A stretch of 64,000 bases of DNA from Chrysomallon squamiferum (Eukaryota; Mollusca; Gastropoda; Neomphalida; Peltospiridae): contig CM022665.1 in NCBI GenBank assembly GCA_012295275.1, positions 10,532,976-10,596,975 on the forward strand, written 5' to 3'. Below the pieces are notes generated by a model. That model was given only the letters and a program-made list of their open reading frames with translations, was not told the origin of the DNA and did no database searches. The translations under genes and the position numbers were made by a program. Numbering within the stretch: the first letter of the stretch is position 1; every line of letters starts with the position of its first letter. Of this stretch, positions 48,701-62,328 are shown in pieces.

Positions 48701-51648
48701 CTGCAAATAAGATAAGCACAATGTTCAATGATGTTTCTTTGCTATTGCCAGTGTTCAAAACATTTGATATCATCTGAAAATATTGCAGGGAAAAGTTAAG
48801 TTTTTTAGATTGGCTTAATGGATGATATTACCATAAATCATGATATTTTATGCCTAAAAAACAGCCTTGGCTTAATGGCCAGATGAACTTAATACATGTG
48901 ACCCATGGCAGAAATAAATGAACATACATTTTTGTTTGCTAAATTCATCTTACTTGGGGTGATTACTGTTAGTGTATACCTTATGTGATCAAGAGGCTGA
49001 TATTTGTACCAAGCCCCTGGTCTTGCCCATGTCATATACAGCAGCTGCAATTAAACATTACATAAAACATGAGAAAATATCCAGCAACATTAATAAGAAG
49101 ATAATAATGTCTATCTAGATATTTCAAGCTGTAACTGAGAAAAATGAAAACTGAATACCTGGCATAATATTAAAATATGTTTTTATTGGATTTTCTTTTT
49201 AAACAAGACATGCTGGTCTCATTAATATTAATTTTATTATAGACCATATAAAAAAGGTTAGTATGTTGCTCATGAAAATATTCAGTCTGATTTATGAGTG
49301 CAGATGTATGAAAGAAGAAGACAAAACTAAATTTACTAATACTTACATGCCGATCATTTTCTTTTCCTCTGGTCAGTAGAGAATGTTCACTTTTGTAATA
49401 GCCCTGATGTTTTACAAAATAAATAAATAAATAAATAAATAAATAAATTAATAATAATAATAATTGGAACAACAACAACAACAACAACAGCAACCATAAT
49501 AATAATAAGAACAACAACAACAATAATAATAAAATGAAAGAAAAATCACCACAATTCATTGTTCTATTTATTGTAATTGAAAACTATAAAATGTCCTACA
49601 TCATGTTTAAAGTATTTAGAAATTGGAAAAAAAATGCAAAGAAGGACATGAAAACATGTAAGGTGATAATGAAAATGTATATTTAGGTCTACCTCGTGGA
49701 GAGGATAAGCAGAATCATATGCTCCTGAAGACAGCATCACCTTGATACCTAGAACATAAAACAAACAGAATAAACATTTCCCCTGTAAACAGCAGTTTTA
49801 TAACAAAATTGTAAAACAAAGATGTGACAACAGAACAGAATGAGCCTGGCTGGTGCTGAACATTAATATTTTTATAGCACATGGAATGAATCAGGCAACT
49901 GAATGAAGATTGATGTATAATTCAAATGTACACTCCAATGAGTGTCCCAGTAAAGAAGTTCAAGAATGAACAAAATAAAATTAATTATAGTTATGCTTTG
50001 TCAGACTAGTAAGTGTTATTATGATTTACTGGTTGAATAAAGATATAAAAATTCATTAAAAAAAAAATAATAATAATAATAAATAAATCATTTTTAAAAA
50101 TATGTGGAAAATATTAATAAGTAAATAAAGCAAACATAAATTCCAACAGGTTATTTTGATATTTCTCAACATTTAAAAAAACAAGACAAAAAACAGCAAT
50201 TAAGATTTCAGTATTAATTATCCTGTGTCATTCCTGAAATAAACAAATATCTGAAAATTATTAATTGTAAAATCTTACCAAATTTGTTTTTATTTTTATC
50301 ACCATTCTCAAAGACACACCTAGTGAGGATCTGATAGACAATCAAACTGCGCTGAGCAGGTGTGAAAAATGTTTCTCTATCGTCAATAATGAACCTGTCA
50401 GTATATATACATATATATATTAATAATAATAATAATAATAATAATCTGAAATATATATTTTTCACTGTTTTGTATTTTCTCAATTCCTAACATTTCCAAA
50501 CTAAAATTATGTTAAGTCCTACAGTACCAACTAAATATAGGTATTATGTTTATTAAAAACATGTTAATATGGAGAATGAAAACAAACTGTGTGTACATTA
50601 ATAAATAAAGTAATTTTAAAACTTGATCTACTATCTTCCAAAGAACAATATAATACAGACACTTATGAAACTCTATTGTGACTTATGTAAAATCAATATA
50701 GTTTGAAGGAAAAAACATTATTTCAGTAACTGATTATTTCATAATGACAATTGTTAGATTATCTAGATGTAATTTTATGACAGCCTAGAAGTTTTTAAGT
50801 TTCAGTATATATGATATGGGTTTAATATGTCCTATACATGTACATATATTATTACACATACATTTACATATTTACCATGTACATATACATATACTTTTAA
50901 AAATAATTTAACAGTTTCATAATTACTGTATGTAAAAAGGGGGAAAAAATTGAAAACTGAAAATGAAATAATAGATTAATAAAGATGTTCTTCTTTTAAA
51001 ATATTAAAATTTGATTGATACCAGATATAAACTTGCTTGTCAACATTTTAGTAAGTAAAAATCGTTTGAACTAAAAACTAGGTGATGGAAAATTTTAATG
51101 ACATCACAACCAATGCACCATCTCCACTAACTGTAATATATATATATATATATATATGTAAATATGAGATAGGAGGTTTTAAAATTCAGTGTGATCTGAT
51201 AATATTAATATTATTAACAGTATTAAAGAAACATGCATCTTTATACCAGATTTATCTCAAAAGCACAATTTCACTATTTAGACACTTGATATATGCAACT
51301 GAATACAAACAACATCTATTACAAAAGATAGCTTTTATACTGCTAAGCATCCACATATAAATCATGCATCTACATATTTAATCCTTGAAAAAGAAAAATA
51401 AAGAACATTTTTATTAAATAATAATAGTAATAAAATTAATATATAATTCAAAAGATTTAATTCCCCTGTCACATTACGAAATAATGGATGTAATATAACT
51501 ATATCTATCTATCTATATATATATATATATATTACATGATATCAATAATATTGTTAAAAAAATAAATTTGCTTGTTACATTTTTACTTAGGTGGTTTTTT
51601 TTGGATATCTGAATATTATTTTATTTAGAAGGAATGTAAGTGAAGCTT

Positions 51649-51684
<36 letters not shown>

Positions 51685-52441
51685 CTTCTGTATTAAAAAA
51701 GTAATTTACATTATGTAACATGTATGCAATCTGTCTTACTAACCTATACAATAATTTTATTTTAACAACATTCAGGCTATTTTAAGTCTAAAAATCAAAA
51801 GAAATCTGTGCACATTAATAAAAACCCATGCAAGTTTAATAAAGTGAAAAGTAAAGATGCATGTGCATTATTTTATTTATAGTTTTATAGTGTCTACTTT
51901 CAAGGTATGTTTTATATTTATGAATGACTGGTATATACTGCTGTACTGCCAAAGAAAATTTTATTAGTTTCATTAAAATATTTAAAGCCATGGTACAAAT
52001 AAATCAGTAATATTTTCCACTTTAAACAGATCCTACTAGAGAAATTAGTTTAGTTTAAATTTAATAATAATAATAAGAAGAATGAAATAAGAAAACCCAT
52101 GAAGTTAATGAAGTCAAGAAATCTCAATATTTTAAACTTTTAAAATGTTTTTTTATACAGATGTATCTTCAAAATCTATCCCACTGGTGTAATAAATATT
52201 CCTGAAAATTATGAATTCATGCTGACCATACTAATTTAATAAAAACAACAAATTTTTCAACATGAAAATAACAACAACAACTAAATAAGTAAATAAATAA
52301 ATGACATGACATTCTAACATGAAATGCATGCAAATGTCAAGCTTGTTATCTAATTAACTAACTCATTTTTGGATATTTTGAGAAAAATGAAAATATTAAT
52401 AATTATTATAATAATAACAATAACAGTGACAATAAAAATAA

Positions 52442-52476
<35 letters not shown>

Positions 52477-55400
52477 AAAAAAATGTCAAAAAGAAAGAAA
52501 GCCTGATTTACTGATAATTCAATATTCATTTTAGTAAACATTTAATATATCTTATATACCAGTATTTTATCAGTTCTACCAATGAATTAGACTTTTAAGT
52601 AATGTGAGGAGTCTGAAAGATGAAACTGGCATAAAATAAACTTAATCCAAAATATGAGTTAGTAATCAGCCTCAGAGCTTAACAAACAGTGTGTGTCTTG
52701 GCTTAAACTAAAATGTGCCCAAACTAAACTGAATTAGATTTCAAATATCCAAGCCACAGAATATCTGTATAAAAAAAAAAAAATGTAAACATTCTTCCAA
52801 AAACTGCTTTATCTGACATGCTTGTAATTAGACATGATTTTAAACTAAACATTTTGCTAAAAACCATTACACATGCATTTTCCCACGCAATAAAATGAAA
52901 CATTCAACATAAAATCTTACATTCCTCTGTTGATTGGTGGAAATGGAAGAAAAAAGAAATTTAAAGATGATTTGTAAAAATAGATAATTAAAATTGTTTG
53001 AAAAAACAACAAAAAAACCAGAAAAGAAAGATAAGAAATAAAAAACAAGATAATTGAAAAAAGAGCATTAAAAACAACAATATAATAATAATTAGTTGAT
53101 AAATAATTTATTCAGAAACATACAGTTAAATATTCTAAATATTTTCAACAAAATGACTGAGAATGCTGGATATTCTTTGCTCTGCAGGTATCTTGGATTT
53201 TGGAACTTTCTGAATTTTGAAATATGATATGATAGTTTGATGATGGACCTCAAGATCAAACATACAAACCAATTATATTTTATATACAGTTTATACACAG
53301 TATGAAAGTAATTTTATAAAATATTCTTAATAATTTAATATACAGTGGGGAAAAAGTTCACTATGAACCAAACACAGAAAAGTGAACTATTACTGCCTTG
53401 AAAAAAAGCAGTTTTGCATTTTGGAGATTTTTGGATTTGGAATTTTGAATAAGAGATGCTCAGCCTAGATATAAAACCTGCAGCACATAAATCATTTTGT
53501 TTTATTCTGACTACATAGTTCTTCCAGTACATTAGAAACCTACAGGCAGCTGATAAAAACAACTGAAACAGGAAACTAATACAAATTTGAGTACGTACTG
53601 AGAAAAGAGCATCCATTTAACCTTGAGTTTAGTATGTCCCTGAACATGGAGAACTGTTGTTCATTGAGTTTTTATTGGTTTTATTAATGACTCTTTGACA
53701 GAGTTATTAAATTTTTAAGTACATCTGTTGTACAGTAAATCAATTTAATAACTACTAACGCGATAATGTTAGCCTGGACTAGGTCTAGCTCTGTGGTTAA
53801 CATGTGGGTCAAAGACATCATGGGTTTCTGGATCAATTCTTGTTACTGATACTGTCAGATAACATCCCATTACAACCAATGTCTCATGACTAATTTAACA
53901 AATATTATCTTAGTGCTTTGCGGTCTTTACTAAGTATCATCATCTGTACTTAATAATATTTGTATGAATATAAACTGTTTAACTATGTCCAGATGTTTTC
54001 AAATGAATTCAGTGATGTTCTAATTCTCTCTGAGCAGAATATTAAGAGATATAGCAAGTTATAAAGATTCGTTTGGCTGGCAAATTGCTAACAAAATGAA
54101 CAGGTGATTGGACAGCAAATATATATACTGTGGTAAATGTGTTGTCACCTGTGTTTTTTCTGTTATGATTTCACTGTAGACACATCACTAAAATAACACA
54201 GGAATATAGTTTTGTTATGAATATGTCTTTACACAACAGCTGAACTTAATTTGTATATATCAGTGAAAACAAACATTATGTACATGTGTGTGTGTATATA
54301 TATATGTGTGTGTATGTATATGTCTGTAAAACACACACACACACACATTCATACCCACACATGGAAAATACTTACTGGTCAATTCTGTCTCTAGAGAAGG
54401 CGGCTGTGAAAAAGTTAGTTTCATCAGGTAAAATGGAGGTGTCATAGTCAAAGGGTGATGGACATTTATCCCAGCAGGTGGTAACAGTATCCAACAGATC
54501 ATTCTCCTTAAAAAAGAGACACACAAAACAGTTATAAAAACCAGCTGTACAAAATAAATAAACAAACAAACAAATAAATAAAAAAGAATGTATAAAACAA
54601 TTAACAGGAGAAAAAAAGACAAAATAATTTTAGAAACAAATTGGAAGAATTTTAAAATAACTGAATTGAACAAAAAAGAAAACAAAAGACTAAAAATTTG
54701 AGTTAGAGGCCATAAAAAACAAAACAAAAACAACAACAACAAAAGAACAACAAAACAAACAAGGACATTTCTGATAATAAGAAAAGAAATCTGCTGTTGT
54801 CACGTCAAAGTCTGTTGTTTCTAATTAACAGCAAGGGTCTTTTTAATAGGCTCCAGTTGTGGAGTGCTGGATGTGAATAACTCAATGCATCAACCAAGAC
54901 TCAAAGGATTTATTTGACAACCCCTAACATTCTATCATTTACAGAGAAACAGAAAAAAGCTTAGCTACTATGCCAGTTTAACATAAACAGAAATTCCGGA
55001 AATAAGCTTTTGATTATCCTTCAAAATAACTTAAAATGCAAAATTTTCATTAATATATATTTTTTAAATCTTTATAATAAAACATAAAATAAACATACGA
55101 GTTTACTTTGCTCGTATGTCAAATTAGTTTTCCCAAATGAAATTAACTGAAATACCATTAATCCGTTCCAGCATACCAAAAGCCACACCATTTTTTGTTT
55201 TTGTAACATGTTTTTAAATAAGAAAAATATATTTATAAATGACAAATATTGTATAAAAACAAAATAAAAGAGAATGTAAAGAAATAAATTGGTTTTCTAA
55301 AGTGTATTTATCTTGGAGATCAGACAACTTAGCCTAATTTCTTTTCACTTTACTTTCGCTTAACTTAATATTCTTGAGTGATTTTTAGCCTTCTCATCAT

Positions 55401-56177
55401 GCTTTCTTCACTTTCTTCTGCAGGGCATTTCAGTAAACAAACTTTCGATGGTTTGTTTCGTCCTCCCTTTCAGAAAACTCAAGCACAACACACCAGAGAT
55501 GATTCCACAGCAAGGTAATGCAAACAAGAGAGACGCTAGGTTGTGTTGTTTGTTGTGCCAACTAGCATGCTCTTAACTCAAATTTTGGCTCGCAACTCAA
55601 AGCAAAAAACTGATAGGGCGACTGGTCATAACTAAAAAAACTCGTAAGTTGTGGCACTCATAAGCTGAGGTACCATGGTATGTAAAAAAATAAATAAATA
55701 AATAAAAACAACATTTAGAAAAGTAAAATATTTTAAACACATTACTTTTAGTGGCATCTTCATGTTTGTTATCTCAGCATACCGAATAAGCACATCCCAT
55801 GTGGCATGTATCTTGACAAACTTAACTTTGTTGTCCTTTGAATACTGTAAAATAAAATTTAGCAAAAATCACATAAAATTTCAATATGACAGTTTGCCAA
55901 TTTTACTCAAAATGCTTATAGAATATTTTGTTAACACATAATTTTAGTTAACCTTATAATCAGAAACAAATACATTTTGACAATAATACTACTATATTAT
56001 ACTACTATGGTGTTTTTGTAAATGTGATAGAAGTAACATCTCTGCAATTAAGAAAATAGCTGCAAAAAAATAATGTCCTTAACAGTTTTCAACACAGTTT
56101 TGTCTTTAAAATGTTTTCAATACTATAATGGAAAAGATAGCAAATAAAAAAAAAAATATATATATATACATACATAT

Positions 56178-56208
<31 letters not shown>

Positions 56209-56265
56209 TTTCAGTCACTGAACAAAAATAAAGCTTTTTGGAGTGGAACTATTTTTACTTCTTCA

Positions 56266-56297
<32 letters not shown>

Positions 56298-59200
56298 CAA
56301 AGTTACTTATTTAGACTTAAATTGCCCGTTAGATCTTAAAAAATCATTTTGAAAGCAGTTTCCATTTTACAAAATGACAAAACAAATTATTGTTATTTAA
56401 GAAATACATTGTCTTGTAGTTCAAAAATAAAATCAGTACATGTGTATGTATGTGTACATCATGAGCTGTGATTTAAAAAATGAAAAAGTAACTGGTTAAG
56501 AATTTTGCTCAGGACAAAATGCAAATGTAGGCCTTCTTTAAAATGAATCATTTTATTAAGATTAAATTGAAATATTAGAAAAAGTATTTCTGTAAATGAC
56601 AAACATGACAACTCATTATCAACTAGGTTTTTATGGTTTATATTAACACATCTGTGTTTTGTTATATTTTATGATTAACATTACATATTTATAACTGAGT
56701 GATCAGTTGGCAATCCTCCACCCTAAGCATGGTTATTAACTACATTGTAACAGTGTGGGAATACTGGGAACACATGCAGTAATGGGAAAGTTGTATGAAT
56801 TATTTACATAAATAAATAAATTAATTAATAATAATAATAACAATAATAATAATAATAACAACAACAACATTAATAATAATTATTATGTTGCTGGAAATAT
56901 TTTGGATGCTTGAAATAATGAATTTATCCAAAATAAATGTTCATTTAAAAATTACTATAAGAAACAAATAAATAAATAAAATAAGATGCAGTATTTATAT
57001 AAAAAAATAAAATAATTGAATTTATATTAAAATGCAAGGATGACATCCACGTGTGAAAAATATTTTTTCTTCTGATAATTGTTACTGAAATAAAATTAAA
57101 ACAAAATAATAATAATAAATATAAAAATAAGAATAAAATATGATAAAAATAAATTAACATATACTAAATAAAATAGATTTAGCTGTATTTCTTTCAGACA
57201 CAAATTGGATTATATGAACAGAATCAGTAATTGTTTTATTATTTTTAAATATTTTACCCTCGTGTTCTTAAATAAAGGGAAAAAAAATAATGAATGACCG
57301 GTATCTTTATTATAGACTGTGAAGTGAAAACAATATAAATAAAAAATAAAAGAAAAAAAGAAATAAAGAAATTAATAACAGAAATTTTATTTTGTTGTTG
57401 AATTAAGTTTTAAATGCTTGCATGGTAAAATAAATCTGTTTTTCAAATTAACACAAGACATTTTAACAAATTTCATTAACATTTACTAGTTTAATAGAAT
57501 GTGAGTGAAGTGTAACATGCATAATATAGGGTGAAATGCACATGCATGAGAACTGAACATGAGTGAACATTTATCTATACTTCATCCAAGGATACATGCA
57601 AATAGTGAAAAGTGATTGAGTGCTCTTACGAAGTGAAATACATGCTTAAATGTGCAGCACTAACAGAGTGACTAAAATTATACAAAACATCTTAAGACAA
57701 CAACAGTGTTTTTTACACTATATTACACACTATTACTTCTAAAAATGTACCTAAACTACTTTTTAAAAATGTACTGCAGTATTATTTTATTTAAACATTT
57801 TTTTTTTTGTACAAGTTTCATTTTGTCTAAACAGTATTATTTTATTTAAACATTTTTTTTTTTTAAAATGTACAAGTTTCATTTTGTCTTATCTTTTTTT
57901 TTTTTTTTTTTTTTTAAATACAGCAGTATTATTTCATTTAAATAATTTTAAAAAATTGTACAGCAGTATTATTTTGTGTTAAAGAACCTTCTAAAAATGT
58001 ACTGCAGTGTTATTTTATGTAAACAATTAAAATAAATAACTGTTGTATTATTTTATCTAAACATTTTAACATTTTAAACTGCAGTATTGTTTTACATTAA
58101 ACAACTTTCTAAAATCTTTAATGTGCAATCATATTTATCTGGCGAACAAGTAATCCAGGTAACTATAATGCTATTATAATTATTTACAAGATTCAGATTT
58201 TAATATGACTATCAGTGTTTAAGAATAATTTTTAATATTTGGTTTTACACATGTTAATGCTGCACTACATTAAAATAGATTCCTGTGTTACCTAAAAGGT
58301 GATAAAATCATGCCTCAAATATTGTGAATCAGAATATACTGGTAATACACAAAATATTAAAAAATTTAGCAAGGCCTTAAGAAAGGTTATCAAGATGCTA
58401 GATACATAAAGATCGACTGAAACAAAAATCAAATGTCTCCAAACAAATGTACTGATCAATATTAAACTCCACTATCCCATTTTTATCCTTTAGAATGATA
58501 GCATATTGTGTTTCAAAGCATTGGGGAACTGATTTATAATCAATAGTTCAAATCCAACACTAAATTTATTTAAAAAAAAAAAAAAAAAAAAATTAAATGG
58601 AAAATAAAAAGCTTTCTTAAGAAGCTTGAATAAGTATTTGTAAATAACATGCAGCGTAAAATTAAAATCAGCTTATATATCTTTTTGAATATTTAAGATG
58701 TTGATGTTCTTTAATGTTTTCCGTCACCATTGTTTTGGATTTATCTAAATTGTTGTAGTTACTAAGTATTTTCTAATTTACAGTTTGAGCATGACAGTTA
58801 GTGTAGATTAGGTGTAACGTGGGTGGGTAAGCATTATACTGAACCCGAAAACATATATGGTTTTTTTTTCTTTTTTTAATATATTTATATATACTCACCA
58901 TAATAATAAATCAAGTTGTGGTTACCATGACCCAGTTAAAAGAAAAACATTAGCACAGTAGTAAAAAAATGTCACAAGAAAAATAAATGTTTATATGAAT
59001 TGTATACAATTTAAACAGAAACCACATTAATATAAATTTTGAAAAATGTTAATAAATAAATGAAAAATGATTAAAGAAAGAAGCTGGATAAAAAAAAAAT
59101 AATAATAATAAAAATTTATAAATTAAAAATATGACATATTTATGTATATTTGCTCGTTCTGTTTTCTTACTGAAACTATATGTTTATATATAGTACAAAA

Positions 59201-60454
59201 CAGAAACAGACAATAGCCTATATTTAATGCTTAAACTATATAAAGACAGATTTATCATGCAACACAACACTACATTTGTCAAACGTTTTTTGGACAGAAC
59301 AGATGGCATTCACAATGCAGATTTGAGAAAAAAATGTTTCTGGGGGGTTTTAATATGCAAAAAAATGGGATATATAAACTATAATAACATTTAATATCCT
59401 ACAGATTTCATTTCACATAATTCTCGTGTCTATTAGAACTGCAATGCTTAAAACTTTGTATAAACTATATTTGTCTTTTAATGAATACCTGTAGTGATAT
59501 AAAATACATACATCTCCATGTCCTTTGCTAACAATAAAGTATTATAAAATAACAAGCCTGAAAAGAGATGTTAATTAGTTGCCAAATAATAAATAAATGG
59601 AAAACATAAAGGTTTCTGTTTTCATTACTTAATATACCAAACAAATACCAATAATAATAAAGATATTCAAGTTATTTATTTTGCCTATACTCATAAACTG
59701 AAAATAAAAAAAATTACTGAAATACACAGCTATTAGGCATGCTTGTTAAGACTGTGAGATTGATGTTTCACCTGTTTATCTTCTTCCTCAAGTTCTAAAC
59801 CTTCTCGTCTCAAGTTCTGTTCAAACACTTGTCTCCTCTCAGCTTTTTCTGAGTCTGTTTTGTTGTTCTGATAAGCCAGAACAAAGTCAATTCTTCTCTT
59901 TCCATCTCTGAAGAATAATGTGTGTTCCACAGGCTGCTGCAAAATTTAATATTGTATATGTTTATATATGTAAAAAGTATGTCCCTGGACAAATAATGCG
60001 TAAATAAATAATAATGTTAAGTCTGCTTAAATTAAAGGATCCATAACATAATTAAAAAGAAATGACATGTTATGGATTTGTTTCACACGCACACACATCA
60101 CGCATATGCACGCACGTGCGTGCACACATACACTCAGAGGTTTGCACTCAACTACACATGCACACACAAATGCCATAAGAAGATTCATTTCATAGTTTAT
60201 CACAAAAAGAAACAGAGATACCAATTTTAAGAAAAATAAATATAACTCTATTATTATTATTATTATTATTATTATTAAAGGAAATAGAATTCAACACTTT
60301 TCATTACATCATTGAATAGATTATTTACACTAATGTACTAGCAGACAATATGTACTTGATTAACATTAAATAATTCCTTTTAAGCTACATCATGTGTATT
60401 TAGATAAATTAATTAATTATAAATATATAAATACAATTTTCATAATTTTTAATT

Positions 60455-60497
<43 letters not shown>

Positions 60498-60649
60498 TTT
60501 TTTTAATGATTTATGTGACTTTGTGGTGTTCTACTCTTAAAAGAAAAAAGGAAATAACTTTTTTCTGCTTATAACATTCAATGTTCAACTTACCTTACTT
60601 TTTAGTATTTTATTCATTATTTAATTATTTACATTTGTTTGTATGGGTC

Positions 60650-60708
<59 letters not shown>

Positions 60709-61948
60709 GTGTGTGTAATTAGAAGTAGATTAAACCCAATAAAACAACCTTTATATCCATTATTCAAATAATTAAAAATAATAATAACAAAATAAAATAA
60801 AATAAAATAACTGTTTTAAAATAACCACATGCCACCCAACTCAGTCCCATGCAGTCTTTGTTAATTGGTAAAATATTTAACAATAAACTGTTATATATAC
60901 CAATAAGTAAAACCAGCATAACAAAAGATTAGGGGGATTTTTTCTGCAGTGTTAATAAAACCTGAACCCCAGATTGTAACAGGCTAATGGGCTGAAGTCC
61001 AATATTTAGATCACAAATATAACCTTCTTCAGTGATTTTCCCATTCCAGCCACAGCCCACTGACTGGTTTATCAAAGGCCATACATAATATGTGCTTTAC
61101 TGTTAGTGGAAAGGTGCATATTAAGGAACTTTTCCTGATTAATTAATAAGAGTAGGCAATGCAATTGCAGCAAAGTTTTTTATTACTCATCTTTAATTAT
61201 AAGAAGATGTATCTCCTTATAAAATATCACTTTAAAAAGTTAATTATTTATTCTTTTTTATTTTATTTTATTTTATTTTTTTTCATTTGAAAAAAACATA
61301 AAAACAACCAAATAAAGCACACACACCCCCATTAAAATAGGAAATACAATGAGTACAAATAAAATAGAATATTCATGAATGAATGAATGAGCATTTCAAA
61401 ACATTTCTAAATAAGCAGAAATAGTTAAAATTTGTCATCAGGCACATTATTCTTATTTTATAATAATAAAAGAATAAATTATTAATGATTTACAGCAGGG
61501 TATCTTTACTTATGTGTCTTCTCATAAACAGGAAAGATAACAACAGGGCATTTGATAAAACCAGCTGCTGGAATGGGTTATGTAGTGAATAACACAACTT
61601 GTATACTGACAAACACACCTGAACCATTAAAGTCGACTCAACTTATACATTAATGTTTATTAAAATTATGCAGCGAGTTTTTCATTCAAGATCACCATAT
61701 GTCACTTACCAATTTACATACAAAGCACCAAATTCAATTTATACATTTTCTAATAAACTGTACTTTCATTAACATGTATCAGGAATAGAAAAATTCTGCA
61801 TAAATCTGATGCTTTTTATCATTTGAGTTTTTGAAATAAACAGCAGTTACATTTTTCTGTAAAACTGGAGTTTGAAACCGAAATTTATGAATATTCAAAT
61901 AAAATATACAATTTGTTGTTGTTGTCGTTGTTGAGGGCTTTTCTTTGT

Positions 61949-61988
<40 letters not shown>

Positions 61989-62289
61989 GTTGGGTAGGTG
62001 AAAAATAATGGAGTTGGATTGCATTGACCAGATCACCAAGTCTTTTTATTAATAATATAAAGTTAGGTCTTACCTATACGCTTTGAAGTTCGAACATCAC
62101 ATCATTATATATATTCAAGTATGTCTGTTAAGTTTTTCAGATAATCAAAAATAAAATAATAATAATAAATAAGTAAATAAAAACATGTATATTCACAACA
62201 AACCTTGAAGTTCAAACTGAATTCTTTGAATATTAAGAAAAATTATAATGTTTGAAAATAATGAGAAAATTACAAATAATATGTCACAT

Positions 62290-62328
<39 letters not shown>

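Noticed and set aside
58520-58565. Possible tRNA B box (GTTCAAATCC)
   Set aside because: No A box, acceptor stem or anticodon arm can be paired around it; it is likely a chance match.
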